Shown here piece by piece: positions 8,998 through 17,811 of a stretch of DNA of 64,000 nucleotides. Where the stretch lies: positions 62,001-126,000 of the forward strand of contig NZ_WMEA01000005.1 of assembly GCF_021735925.1 (NCBI RefSeq). Direction: 5' to 3'. The stretch is from Loktanella sp. M215. GTDB lineage: Bacteria; Pseudomonadota; Alphaproteobacteria; Rhodobacterales; Rhodobacteraceae. Positions within the stretch are counted from its first letter, which is position 1. Each line of letters starts with the position of its first letter. The notes below the pieces were generated by a model. It did not search any database and had not been told where the DNA came from. It was given only the letters and a program-made list of their open reading frames with translations. Made by a program: the position numbers and the translations under genes.

Positions 8998-10461
8998 TCA
9001 ATCCTTCGACACTATGTCAAACACAAGCTTGTTGTAGTTTGAAGCTTTGGCAAAGTAACCCAATCTGTGACGGCGGTCGATTCTATTCAATCCTCTGTGG
9101 CCGACCGCGCTAGACCAGGACAACCAATCGGATTGCCCAGCACCCAAATGGGCGTCGCGAAGCTCTACTAATCCGTACCTCAAGTCGGGTATTTCGAGGA
9201 GTTTAGCTCTGGAGATCGATGTGGCGTTTGGATGATTGTTCAGCCTGTCTATGATCTCTGCCGCTGAATTGGTGTTCAGAAGCCGATCTTCAAGAATGTG
9301 GGTCAGCCAAAAAAGCTGGAACTCGTAGATCATCGCGTCATTGTCACGAAGTAGTTCCAAGACGAATGCGGCTATGGCTTCCTCGTCTTCCGCCTCACGG
9401 CAAAATGAGTGAATATTCTTGAATAGGTGTGGGAAGCGACGCGCTATGTCTGCAAGACGTTCAATCGCTTCTTCGGCATGCTCTGCCATCAACGCCAGCA
9501 CGAGCTCTGCGTCCTCTTCTTCGATATCATCTTGTTGTAGTAGGCCTCGCAGAAAACCCATTTCTTCATCCGACAAATCCTGTTCGACTTCGACCTCTTC
9601 ATCGGAAATACCATCATAGTCGGTGATAACTACACGCCGTCTTTGGAGTAGCTGTATCCTTACGTCTTCGATCGCATCCTCAAGTTCAACGTTCTCCCGC
9701 ACGCCGTCACTGGTTTTGTTTGGATTCAGTGAAAGGCCTTTCTCACCCAACAAGCGCTGGATCGTAATGAAGTCATGACGAAGATCACGCCGCGAGTCGG
9801 AGAAAAGTACAAAATCGTCCATAAATCTAACAACCGCATTGCTGCGCAATCCGTGAAACTGTTCGACAAAACGGAGAAAATCATTGCCTATCATTTTCGT
9901 TGGGTAAATGCCCTGTGGCAGACAATCGACTGACCGCCCCGTGTTTATTTCCCGAAGAAACTGACCAAACGCCTGGTAATCCTGTTCGGATGCTCCGGTT
10001 CTGGACAACCAAGAAACGAGGTCATGGTGGTAAACTGAGTTGAAATAAGCAGCGACATCGAAGCTCAAGCTGTATCTGAATTGATCTCGATACGCAGCAA
10101 TGGCCCCCTTATATCCTCGATATGATCCCGAAGGATTGAGTGGCTCACCATCTTGAAAGCGGTAGCCAAAATGCTTCTTGTGCTCGTGGTAGGGCGCTCT
10201 GAAGCGGGTTCTATTTCGTAAGACGAGATCGTAAATAAAATACTCCGCCACAGGGTCCAGTTTAACGGTTCGCCTCAGGTGAAAACCGGGCTTGTCGGCA
10301 TAAACCCTGGTTTGCGAACGGAATGAAAAAGATTCCTGATCGGGATCAAGGCAACGATTCAAAAACTCGGCAATCTCGGCATGACCATTTTCGATCAAGT
10401 AGCGGTTTGTCGATATCGGGAAAAGCATTCGACGATAGTCAGCTGAGTAGAAATCGAACAT
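8998..10461 (-). CDS. Abi/UG-like reverse transcriptase in a SIR2-HerA operon
   Basis: 487 residues from the ATG at 10461 with TAGGAAG upstream. RT motifs in order: motif A YSLSFDVAAYFNSVY (catalytic Asp near residue 135), motif B LPQGIYPTKMIGNDF (about 182-196), motif C RFMDDFVLF (Asp-Asp near 215-216) and motif D GLSLNPNKTS (about 242-251). An acidic stretch follows (about 264-300), then a mainly helical C-terminal region of about 190 residues ending with WLSWSSAVGHRGLNRIDRR. No maturase, integrase or msr/msd-like hallmark is seen, so it resembles defence-type Abi/UG RTs rather than group II intron or retron RTs. It starts 21 bp after HerA and is certainly co-transcribed with it. The DNA is visibly more AT-rich than the flanks. 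Confidence 0.8.
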   Translation of the reverse strand: MFDFYSADYRRMLFPISTNRYLIENGHAEIAEFLNRCLDPDQESFSFRSQTRVYADKPGFHLRRTVKLDPVAEYFIYDLVLRNRTRFRAPYHEHKKHFGYRFQDGEPLNPSGSYRGYKGAIAAYRDQFRYSLSFDVAAYFNSVYHHDLVSWLSRTGASEQDYQAFGQFLREINTGRSVDCLPQGIYPTKMIGNDFLRFVEQFHGLRSNAVVRFMDDFVLFSDSRRDLRHDFITIQRLLGEKGLSLNPNKTSDGVRENVELEDAIEDVRIQLLQRRRVVITDYDGISDEEVEVEQDLSDEEMGFLRGLLQQDDIEEEDAELVLALMAEHAEEAIERLADIARRFPHLFKNIHSFCREAEDEEAIAAFVLELLRDNDAMIYEFQLFWLTHILEDRLLNTNSAAEIIDRLNNHPNATSISRAKLLEIPDLRYGLVELRDAHLGAGQSDWLSWSSAVGHRGLNRIDRRHRLGYFAKASNYNKLVFDIVSKD

Positions 10462-10482
10462 CAATACTTCCTACTATTTTGA

Positions 10483-12294
10483 TCAAAAATCTTCGGTCAA
10501 TGGGGCTGCTTCGGTTTTGCCCCAAAATTCCTGATACTTCGGGCCGTGGCTTTCTGGTTGCTGACCTTTTTCGGGTTTACTCATCATGATCGGCAACGGT
10601 GCGGGTAAATCGGGGCCGACAATGATCGCCTCGCCTTGTGATAGAGATGGGATAAAGGCGGCGGCGCTGCGATCAAGATCACCGCATGCCCTTTCAATGG
10701 TTTCCCGGTCTCGCTCATTGGTTAGCCGATGTACAAAGAGGGTTCCAAGTTGACTGAGAACATCCTGTGGCACATCTCTGGGACGCTGCGTCGCGACAAC
10801 GGTGGTCAGTCCGTACTTCCTGCCTTCCTTGGCGATGAGGCCAAAGGCATCGAGGTTAACGCTATTCTGGTCATCGCCGACAGACCGGCCAATAAACTGG
10901 TGAGCTTCATCCAAGAAGCAAACAAGCGGATTTTGTCGAAAACGCCCCTGCCGTGCGATGCCAAGCAGATAGCGTCCAATAGCGTTCAGTAGCAACTCAC
11001 GCGCATTGTGCTTAAAGCTCACGTTTTCGAATGAAAGCACCAAAGCCCTCGCATCTGGATCATCAAGAAACCCCTCGATTTCTTCGCATATATCCAAGCC
11101 TTCTTGAGAAAAAAAGCATGACATATCAGGAGAGTTCAAAAGCGTCTCGATCCGAATAACCAAGGTATTGTTGTAACCTACTTGCTTCGGGTCCACCCCG
11201 CCAAATGTGCCGTCCGTGTTAGCCGGGAACAAACACTCTTTGCCAATTTGGTTGGAAAGCACTTTGAGATCGAAGTCACAGTCATCTGCCGCCAACTGAT
11301 CGGCTAGCATCAGCTGAGCGCGACCAAGCGGTTTCCTCTGTTGGTTTGCTTTCGAAACAGTTCTGTTCTCGTCAAGGTGGATGAAGCCGACTGTTTGGTC
11401 GTTGTGTTGAACTTCTATTCGAAGAGCATCGCTGCCTTCGACGGCATGCTGCGGAAACCGCACTGGGTCTGCCAACAGCAGTCGAGCCAGTCTCAAGCTG
11501 ATAATCGCACTGCGAAGAGTGGGGCCTTGGCTTTGCCCGGTTGGTCTGAGCAGGGCGTTCAAGTCAAGCTCGGACAGCTTCTCACTCGGAAACCGCGCCA
11601 AGCGGCCTTCAGCGGCTTGGTCATTTGAGAACTCAAACTCCCGTGCGGTGGCTACCTTTCCTGCGAACTCTCCCGTTGGATCGAACAGAATACACTTGCC
11701 ACCTATACGCACGATCTCATTGACGAGGCGGGACACTGTCCAGCTCTTCCCCCCGCCTGTCGCACCAAATACTCCGCAATGACGACCGAACAATTTCTCC
11801 GGCGGAATGCTGAGGGCGGCATCATCCAGCCCAGATAGGTTCCCCAGCTCGACGAGCAACGGTGCACTGTCTCCCTTCATATCGCCTTCCAAGGCATCCT
11901 TGATGGAATTGGACAACGCTCCGCCTTCTGCGAGGTAGACTCCATCACCGACCCTTGGCTGCGTGTTGATACCGCGCGTCACTTTCCGAGTGGTCTTGCT
12001 GACGGTCGCCAACAATTGAACACGCCCCTGCGGCTCTACCGTGGGATCGGTTTCGATCTGGTGCTCAAGGACGTTTCGTTGCCTGTCTGGAATGCCAACC
12101 TCCGTCACGCGTCCCAAGATCGCTGAGCGATCGCAATCGACAAACACGAAATCACCAACTGAACCCTTTGCCAGTCCACGCCGCCCGAGGGCTGCAAGTG
12201 CATTCGGCAAGGTGAGTTCTACAGCACTGGCCGTCACCCGTGTGACCGTTCCGATGCGCTTCGACGGGTCGATCAGGGAGGCAAGCTCGCTCAT
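10483..12294 (-). CDS. herA: HerA-type hexameric ATPase of a SIR2-HerA defence operon
   Basis: 603 residues. The N-terminus (about 1-130) reads as a HAS-barrel (GTVTRVTASAVELTLP). Walker A GVFGATGGGKSWTVSRL is at about 174-190, Walker B is PLVCFLDEAHQFIG, and sensor/arginine-finger-like segments are VVATQRPRDVPQDVLSQ and HRLTNERDRETIERACGDL. HerA proteins are FtsK/HerA-superfamily DNA translocases that form hexamers; in SIR2-HerA systems they assemble with the SIR2 NADase. The ATG overlaps the SIR2 stop by ATGA, indicating translational coupling, and the RT gene follows at 21 bp. All motifs look intact. Confidence 0.9.
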   Translation of the reverse strand: MSELASLIDPSKRIGTVTRVTASAVELTLPNALAALGRRGLAKGSVGDFVFVDCDRSAILGRVTEVGIPDRQRNVLEHQIETDPTVEPQGRVQLLATVSKTTRKVTRGINTQPRVGDGVYLAEGGALSNSIKDALEGDMKGDSAPLLVELGNLSGLDDAALSIPPEKLFGRHCGVFGATGGGKSWTVSRLVNEIVRIGGKCILFDPTGEFAGKVATAREFEFSNDQAAEGRLARFPSEKLSELDLNALLRPTGQSQGPTLRSAIISLRLARLLLADPVRFPQHAVEGSDALRIEVQHNDQTVGFIHLDENRTVSKANQQRKPLGRAQLMLADQLAADDCDFDLKVLSNQIGKECLFPANTDGTFGGVDPKQVGYNNTLVIRIETLLNSPDMSCFFSQEGLDICEEIEGFLDDPDARALVLSFENVSFKHNARELLLNAIGRYLLGIARQGRFRQNPLVCFLDEAHQFIGRSVGDDQNSVNLDAFGLIAKEGRKYGLTTVVATQRPRDVPQDVLSQLGTLFVHRLTNERDRETIERACGDLDRSAAAFIPSLSQGEAIIVGPDLPAPLPIMMSKPEKGQQPESHGPKYQEFWGKTEAAPLTEDF

Positions 12295-13727
12295 GCGCCA
12301 TCGCCCTCGCGCAGCTTCTCAAGCCGATCCCGCAAGAGCTGGCGATCCGTCTTGCCCGATATCATTGGGAGAGCATCGGCAAGGTCTTCGAAACGACCGT
12401 TCAGCATAGTGATGCGCGTATCGCCCTGCTGCACAAGACGCGCAATCTTGCTTTGGTATTGGCGTTGTCCACCTAGATCGAGGTCAATTTCCTGCACGTC
12501 TTCATCGAAGAGCTTTTGGTGCTCTACGAACCCACGATCACAAAGCACAAGGCGAAGCGACAGGTTCGTTTCGATGGCTGACCAGATCGGGGCGCTGATG
12601 TGATCATCAGCAAACCCGAAGCCTGAGACGATCAACGTTGTATCAGGTTCCCGCAACGCTGCCTGCAAGGCCGCGAACATGTCGAGATAGGGGCTTCCGA
12701 ATGCTTCCTGATATTTCGAAGACCGAGGATAGATCAGGACTGGCTTGCGGTCCTCGCCGGGGGCATCGACGCTTCGGATAACGACTTCATCGGAACGTCG
12801 CCGCCAATCCACTGACCCGTGCAGCTTGTAGAGGTGAAACACGCCGTCGAGGTAGTCGGCCTTCGTGCCCGATGCGGCTCGCCGCACGATGTCATGGTCG
12901 AAGTGATCACGGTTGAACCGCTGTTCGGCACTGTGGGAAAAACCGTCGATCAGCACGACACCGAGACGTAGACCTGCCGTCTCAACACACAGATCGTAAT
13001 TCGTGGTGAACAGCTTCACTCTGGGCTTTTCCGGAGATCGGCGGGCGAACTTCTTCAAGAATGCCAATTGCGCGGGCAAATCCGTGCCCGCGCCAACAAA
13101 ACCTACCTTGCCCAAGATCGTGTTCTCAGCAACGCGAACAAACTCGATCAGCTCATCCAACCAAGGCCCATCAGCGAAATCAGGGTCGTTTTTCGCCCGA
13201 ATATTGAGCAGCTCAATTTGCATTTTGCAGAGGCTCAACAGGCTTTCGATATCTCCGGCCTTCTGCTTCCCCTCGCTGTCGTTCTGCGGCAGGCCACCCA
13301 TTACTTTCTTTGCGAGATCGTCAAACTCTTTGTGGTCGACCAAATTTCCTTCGGAAACGGCATCTCGCACAGCATGCCACAGATCGCCCATCCCCGGCGC
13401 ATTCGGCCCGCCTTCGTTCTTGGCCGAGAAGGACGCCCCAGACCCCAACAGCACCACGACATTGGTTGAATGCAGCGCCGCCAACAGAGCCTCGTCGACC
13501 TGATCCTTGCATCCGGCCTTGGGTTTCTTGCTGGGGTCGTCCGGGTCTTCCTTCTCACCCTCCCAGCGCAGCCACTTGCCGTCGCGCGTCAACAGGCGCA
13601 GCAACTCCTTTTTTCCTACCAGCTCTCCATCCCAAAAGTTCTTCAAAGGCTTATCCCCTTCGATCCGGCGGCACATGATGTAGGGCGACGCGGCTTGCCA
13701 ACCCGAAGTGTTCTGGTATTGTTCCAC
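12291..13727 (-). CDS. SIR2-like NADase of a SIR2-HerA defence operon
   Basis: Up to 478 residues. The SIR2_2 domain shows VVVLLGSGASF (nucleotide-binding glycines, about 91-100), LFTTNYDLCVE (catalytic Asn near 243), LYKLHGSVDWR (catalytic His near 303) and IVSGFGFADDHI. Such proteins hydrolyse NAD+ on phage sensing and, with HerA, cause abortive infection. The start is uncertain: the GTG at 13727 lies inside the adjacent IS1595 element, and the ATG at 13676 lies 7 bp from the presumed IS end; neither has a good ribosome-binding site. The native N-terminus or promoter may have been removed by the insertion. Confidence 0.85.
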   Translation of the reverse strand: MEQYQNTSGWQAASPYIMCRRIEGDKPLKNFWDGELVGKKELLRLLTRDGKWLRWEGEKEDPDDPSKKPKAGCKDQVDEALLAALHSTNVVVLLGSGASFSAKNEGGPNAPGMGDLWHAVRDAVSEGNLVDHKEFDDLAKKVMGGLPQNDSEGKQKAGDIESLLSLCKMQIELLNIRAKNDPDFADGPWLDELIEFVRVAENTILGKVGFVGAGTDLPAQLAFLKKFARRSPEKPRVKLFTTNYDLCVETAGLRLGVVLIDGFSHSAEQRFNRDHFDHDIVRRAASGTKADYLDGVFHLYKLHGSVDWRRRSDEVVIRSVDAPGEDRKPVLIYPRSSKYQEAFGSPYLDMFAALQAALREPDTTLIVSGFGFADDHISAPIWSAIETNLSLRLVLCDRGFVEHQKLFDEDVQEIDLDLGGQRQYQSKIARLVQQGDTRITMLNGRFEDLADALPMISGKTDRQLLRDRLEKLREGDGA

Positions 13728-14749
13728 CCATGCCAGCCAGATGGAAAAACGACAAACCTATGTCCCGCCAGGCGTTCGACGCCCGGTTTTCCGACGAGGA
13801 AGCGTGCTCGCATTATCTGGCGGAGCATCGTTGGCCCGAGGGCTTCGTCTGCCCCTCCTGTGGGACGTGCAAGGGCTGGCCACTCAAGCGAAATCGCGCG
13901 ACTTGGGAGTGCGCCGGTTGCGCGCGGCAGACATCCGTGACGGCCGGCACGGTGATGCATAGCAGCCACTTGTCGTTGCGAACGTGGTTCCTCGCCGCGC
14001 ACATCATCACCAGTCATTCCAATGGCATGTCAGCACTGCAACTTCAGGCCCAACTTGGCCTCGGCAGTTACAAGACAGCTTGGCTCCTCTTACAAAAGCT
14101 GCGGCGGTCCATGGTCAATCCTGAACGCAATCCCCTGAAAGACCTCGTTGAAATCGATGAGACAGAGATGCCGTTCCGGTCCCGGCATGATCCACCGGAT
14201 CGGCCAAAGGGCGGTCGCAGCCCCGTCGGAAAGATGTTTGTCGTCTGTGCCGTCGAGCTATCAGATGACGGTCAGCCGCGCCGGATCAGGATGAAGCACA
14301 TTCCCGACGGTGCGGCGAAGACGCTGCACGGGTTCATTGGTCAGGTCGTGGAACCCGGCGCACACATCATCACGGACGGCTGGCTCGGTTACGAAAATCC
14401 TCCGGCAAACACGCACGAGGCGAAGGTCGTCAGCGGCAAGAAGGCACACGAGATCCTCCACTGGGTCCACCGCGTGTTCTCCAACCTGAAAGCGTGGGCA
14501 AAAGGTGTCTTCCACGGCCTCAGAAAGCGCCATCTGCAACGCTATCTGGACGAATTCGTGTTCCGCTGGAACCGACGGCGACACATGCGCAGCGCATTCG
14601 ACACGCTGCTCGGGATCGGTGTTGGTCTCGGTCCCGCGACATATCGCGATTTCGTTGAGCTGCGGGCCTGAAGGCCCTCGTTCCCCACAAAAGCCGCCAC
14701 CCGTAAATCAGCGAAGCACTCAAAACTGATGCGGGCAACCTCTCAACCC
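13683..14749 (+). mobile_element. IS1595-family insertion sequence
   Basis: The transposase gene occupies nearly the whole element. Proposed ends are GGGCGACGCGGCTTGCC at the left (13683-13699) and, inverted, GGGTTGAGAGGTTGCC at the right (14734-14749); the repeats are imperfect, and no clear 8-bp target duplication is visible, so the boundaries are approximate. The length of about 1.07 kb fits the family. It separates the SIR2 gene from whatever upstream sequence it once had. Confidence 0.6.
13730..14671 (+). CDS. IS1595-family (ISXO2-like) transposase
   Basis: 313 residues. The N-terminal zinc ribbon has FVCPSCGTCKGWPL and WECAGCARQTSVTAGTV, the helix-turn-helix region follows (GMSALQLQAQLGLGSYKTAWLLL shortened here to its core), and the ISXO2-like catalytic domain has LVEIDETEMPF with the first acidic residue, HIITDGWLGY with the second, and FVFRWNRRRH near the end. 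This order matches IS1595 transposases. The gene appears intact. It is divergent from the SIR2 gene, with the two 5' ends overlapping within the left end of the IS. Confidence 0.85.
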   Translation: MPARWKNDKPMSRQAFDARFSDEEACSHYLAEHRWPEGFVCPSCGTCKGWPLKRNRATWECAGCARQTSVTAGTVMHSSHLSLRTWFLAAHIITSHSNGMSALQLQAQLGLGSYKTAWLLLQKLRRSMVNPERNPLKDLVEIDETEMPFRSRHDPPDRPKGGRSPVGKMFVVCAVELSDDGQPRRIRMKHIPDGAAKTLHGFIGQVVEPGAHIITDGWLGYENPPANTHEAKVVSGKKAHEILHWVHRVFSNLKAWAKGVFHGLRKRHLQRYLDEFVFRWNRRRHMRSAFDTLLGIGVGLGPATYRDFVELRA

Positions 14750-15619
14750 AACGGCGCGAAGTTCTGCGCCGCGTCAACATGTAGGCCGACCGGACTGAAA
14801 GGGATAAGCCTTAGTTCTTCAAGTCTTCCACCTTAGAATGCAATTCTAGGGTGAAGCTAGATTAGTTGTTCAGCCGGGTAAATCATCCATGAATCATCGC
14901 TCACCAAGGTGTTCGGCGCATTAGGGCCGCAAGCGCACCAATGACGGCTTTTGAAGTGGAGCTTTTTCGGCTTGCACTAGCTGTGAATGACGACTTCCCG
15001 CCCATCACGTCGAATGCTTGGACAAGTAATCCGTATAGTCGGCAGCGGCGTCGCCAGCACATCAACCTTGGGCTAAGCCTTGCGGCCTCCCCAGCTCGGC
15101 TTCGCGTGTCGCAGGGGAGAACGGCCCTTCGGTCCGTCGCGCATTCGGCCATGCGGCCTCACCGCGGCGTCGCACCCGGCATCCCGGTTTGCCCGCCTCG
15201 CGAGCACGTCCCTCCCCGGCCGCTCCGCCGGATTGCGCTCTGGTCTGTTTTGGCCCGAGGCCAAAACGATCCCGCCGCTCCATCCGTCTCCCGCGTCCGG
15301 TCGGGCCGTTTGCCTGCTCGGGTCGGGCAAACCTACCGTCAAAACACACACACATGAGTGCGGAAGCATATCCTCCGGATGGCCCCCAAATCAGCCCGCG
15401 TCAAGGATCGCAAAACTTTTCAGCGAGGGCGGAGCGGGTGGCTTGGGGCGGTCCCGTGCGTGAGGGTGCGCGTGTGTCGGGTGCTGCGCGCGGAAAACTT
15501 TTGCGCCCGGCAAGCCGGCGGCTGCGCCGTCCCTGACCCGGGCAGATTCGGAAACCAGGCATTCGGCCATGCCCCCACACTCACGTGGTGGCCTTGCAAC
15601 CGAACACTGGAGACCAGAC
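14750..15619. other. Intergenic region of about 870 bp without a convincing gene
   Basis: Contains the 9-bp palindrome at 14831-14851, then a GC-rich stretch with hairpins: GTTTTGGCC / GGCCAAAAC at 15247-15267 and GTTTGCC / GGCAAAC at 15308-15332. A 14-bp direct repeat GCATTCGGCCATGC occurs at 15141-15154 and 15559-15572. Open frames here look like GC-rich shadows (Arg/Pro/Ala-rich). It may be the leader of the DUF2493 gene. Confidence 0.5.
14831..14851. promoter_or_regulatory. Inverted repeat, possible operator
   Basis: CCTTAGAAT-GCA-ATTCTAGGG forms a 9-bp stem with one G-T pair, in an AT-rich patch just outside the right end of the IS1595 element. Before that insertion it would have lain directly upstream of the SIR2-HerA-RT operon, so it may be the displaced control region of that operon. 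Confidence 0.3.
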
Positions 15620-16549
15620 ATGGCTTACGACACTGCGAACACCTACGAGACCATCGAGCTTTTCGGACTGACCGAGAAGGACGCCCACCTGCCGATCCCG
15701 GAAGATCACATCCTGACCGACCACATCATCCGCGAGAGCTTCGAGGCTCTGCTCGGTCAGCTGCGCGGAACCGGGCTTGAGGCAGAAATCGAACCGCTGG
15801 CCCATGGGCTCGCCACGATCCTGCAGCGCCGCAAGGTGGCGCTTGGCAAAGAGGTCGACCGCACCGCCGACAAGATCGGCGCGCTGGCAAAATCTCACGA
15901 CGGATCGGAAATCGCCGAGACCGCGCTCGAAGAGGGGCAGGCGCGCTTCCTGCAGTTGCGCGAGATTGTCAGCGCCATCGAGGTGATGAGCGAGGCAGCG
16001 GCGGAATGCTACGAGATCGAGACGGGCCACGCCTTCATCCCGGCAGCCGGGTCGCGCGCAAGCGTCCGGGCGCAAGAGACCGGGGCGGTCTTCGAGGCAC
16101 GGCAGCTCCTGGAGCAGCACGACCGCGAGACCGCCGAGAAGTCGAAAGTCGTGGGGGTTCCCCTGATCGTCTCAGGCGCCACCGTCTGGACCGATGTCGA
16201 TGTGATCTTCAACACGCTCGACAAGGTTCGCGAACGGATCAAGCAGAACCGCAATCAAGACATCTTCCTCTGCCACAAGGGTGGCAAGCACGGGGCGGAG
16301 ATGATTGCGGCTCGGTGGGCCCGGGCACGCGGGGTCGCGCAGGCGCGCTTCGATCCGCGCTGGTCCGCACATGGCCGGGCGGCACCGTTCAAGTGCAACG
16401 ACGAAATGCTGGACGACAAGTTCGCGGCGACGGGGGTTGTACTCTTCGGCGGCAACGGGGTCGCGCTGAACCTCGGGCAGAAGGCGGAAGCGAAAGGTCT
16501 GACGGTCATGCGGGTTGCGGACCCGGCGAAGAAGACTGCGCAGGATTGA
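15620..16549 (+). CDS. DUF2493 (YspA/SLOG-like) domain protein
   Basis: 309 residues from an ATG preceded by GGAGACC. The C-terminal domain (about 220-309) has IFLCHKGGKHGAEMIAARWA and ATGVVLFGGNGVALNL, the nucleotide-binding-like pattern of DUF2493/SLOG proteins. The N-terminal 200 residues are helical, with long charged stretches. These proteins are common on alphaproteobacterial plasmids next to mobilisation genes; the SLOG fold suggests nucleotide-ligand binding or processing, but the substrate is unknown. It is separated from neighbours by long GC-rich spacers and so is probably monocistronic. Confidence 0.8.
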   Translation: MAYDTANTYETIELFGLTEKDAHLPIPEDHILTDHIIRESFEALLGQLRGTGLEAEIEPLAHGLATILQRRKVALGKEVDRTADKIGALAKSHDGSEIAETALEEGQARFLQLREIVSAIEVMSEAAAECYEIETGHAFIPAAGSRASVRAQETGAVFEARQLLEQHDRETAEKSKVVGVPLIVSGATVWTDVDVIFNTLDKVRERIKQNRNQDIFLCHKGGKHGAEMIAARWARARGVAQARFDPRWSAHGRAAPFKCNDEMLDDKFAATGVVLFGGNGVALNLGQKAEAKGLTVMRVADPAKKTAQD

Positions 16550-17086
16550 AGAGAGGGGGTCGCGCTTGGCGCGGCCCTTTCGTCCTGTCTCATGGCGCGT
16601 GCGGTCGGTCACGCGTGATCGGCAGTCTGCGGCGGCCAGCACCGTTATCCCTCTACCCGGTCCGTCAGCGTGCGGCCCATCCGCATCGGTACGGGCTGGG
16701 GATGGTGCGCACCTCACGCACATCGTCAGCGGGGCAAGACGCGAGGGGTCGAGACGTCGCACTTGAGGCTGAAGACTTGCGCGTCCCTCCGGTGGTGTTT
16801 CGGAACATCGCATCCACGCAGGCGGGCTCCGTCAGCACCCCGGCCAGGCTCGGCGGGACGAGGACGCGGATGGTGGCGGCGGGGTGATGGCATGGGTCAT
16901 CCGGGTCACTCCTTTTTGCTATGCATGTGGATCGCACGGGGTCGGCCCGTTCGTGCCCTCAGCTCGCGCTTCGGTAAGCACAAATACGGCTTCCACGGCT
17001 GGCCGCGGACCCTCCGCATTTGCGCTTGCGACCGGGCCTCTTGCCCCCGTGCCGGGTGATCCCCATCGCAACAAGGAGTAACCCAA
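16550..17086. other. Intergenic region of about 540 bp
   Basis: GC-rich, without a gene I can support. The last bases carry the ribosome-binding site of the 17087 gene. Short frames in this stretch are Arg/Pro-rich and show no recognisable domain. Confidence 0.5.
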
Positions 17087-17293
17087 ATGACCAACCACTA
17101 CGTCGCCACCGTCCCCGTCAAGTTCACCGACACCGATGGCCAGGAGCGCACCCGTTTTCAGCGCGTGGGTGCGATGTTCCGCAACACTCGCAACGGGGAC
17201 GGCTCGGAGTTCTTCAGCCTCAAGCTCGACTTCCCGGTCGCGGTCTCGGAGCTGGTGATGTTCCCACCGAGCGCGAAAGATCCCCAGGACTAA
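17087..17293 (+). CDS. Small conserved plasmid protein
   Basis: 68 residues with a strong ribosome-binding site (AAGGAGTAACCCAAATG). It reads as a small beta-rich protein (HYVATVPVKFTDTDGQER, then GAMFRNTRNGDG and FFSLKLDFPVA). The pattern of a short basic beta-sheet protein next to mobilisation genes recalls the DUF736 type, but I cannot assign it to that family. Followed by a strong hairpin terminator, so it is monocistronic. Function unknown. Confidence 0.65.
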   Translation: MTNHYVATVPVKFTDTDGQERTRFQRVGAMFRNTRNGDGSEFFSLKLDFPVAVSELVMFPPSAKDPQD

Positions 17294-17309
17294 ATCCTCT
17301 GACGAGGAT

Positions 17310-17340
17310 GGGCCGCCCCAGGACGATCTTGGGGCGGCCC
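17310..17340 (+). terminator. GC-rich hairpin terminator
   Basis: An 11-bp perfect stem (GGGCCGCCCCA / TGGGGCGGCCC) starts 17 bp after the stop at 17293. The T-run is short (TGTCCCTGTT), so it is a probable rather than ideal terminator. Confidence 0.65.
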
Positions 17341-17811
17341 TGTCCCTGTTCCAGGGATGCCGGTCCCTGCGCGTTCAACGGACGCACTCCGCCCGGAATG
17401 ATCAGGCCGCGACAGACCGGCCAGTCAGCCTCAAGGGGGCCATCCACAAAAACCTATCGGCCAGGGCCTCCCGGTTTTTGCGGCAGAGATTTGGCAAGCC
17501 AAATCTGGCCCTCCTTGACCCTGCCTGTCCGCCCTGTCGGTGGGGTTTGCGCCCGCCCGCGGTTCCGTCCGAACACTTGGCGTTCGGCCAGAGCCTCGGG
17601 CGGGGCTGGTGGACGGGACCCCTAGGACAGGTGGGTCGCCTGGTGGTGAGGGCGGCAGAGCCGCGTCCCTGCGGGCCGCGGCGTGAAGCGGACACCAAGG
17701 CTGCCTGAGTCTGAATGCGACGTAAGTATATAATTGACAGTTTTGTATATTATCGTAAGGTGGAAGCAGCCTTGGTGGAAGGTGGCAGGAAATAGGGGGT
17801 CTTTCTTCCGC
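17341..17811. other. Intergenic region upstream of the mobilisation genes, candidate oriT
   Basis: About 470 bp with no gene. It contains two notable inverted repeats: CAAAAACC / GGTTTTTG (17448-17455, 17473-17480) and AGATTTGGC-AA-GCCAAATCT (17487-17506). A sharp AT-rich segment follows at 17720-17758. Placement directly before the MobC-like and relaxase genes is where MOBP origins of transfer usually lie. I did not find a recognisable nic consensus, so oriT is inferred from position and repeats. Confidence 0.35.

Noticed and set aside
8860-9000. Retron msr/msd or DRT-associated RNA next to the RT
   Set aside because: No convincing inverted repeats or msd-like structure by eye at the 3' side of the RT gene; left as a check only.
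14941-15357. 138-codon plus-strand frame in the 14.8-15.6 kb spacer
   Set aside because: Low-quality composition, no RBS; the region is better explained by hairpins and leader sequence.
16006-16887. Long plus-strand frame (293 codons) overlapping the DUF2493 gene
   Set aside because: Arg/Gly-rich composition typical of a GC-rich shadow; the DUF2493 frame has a start with RBS and a recognisable domain.
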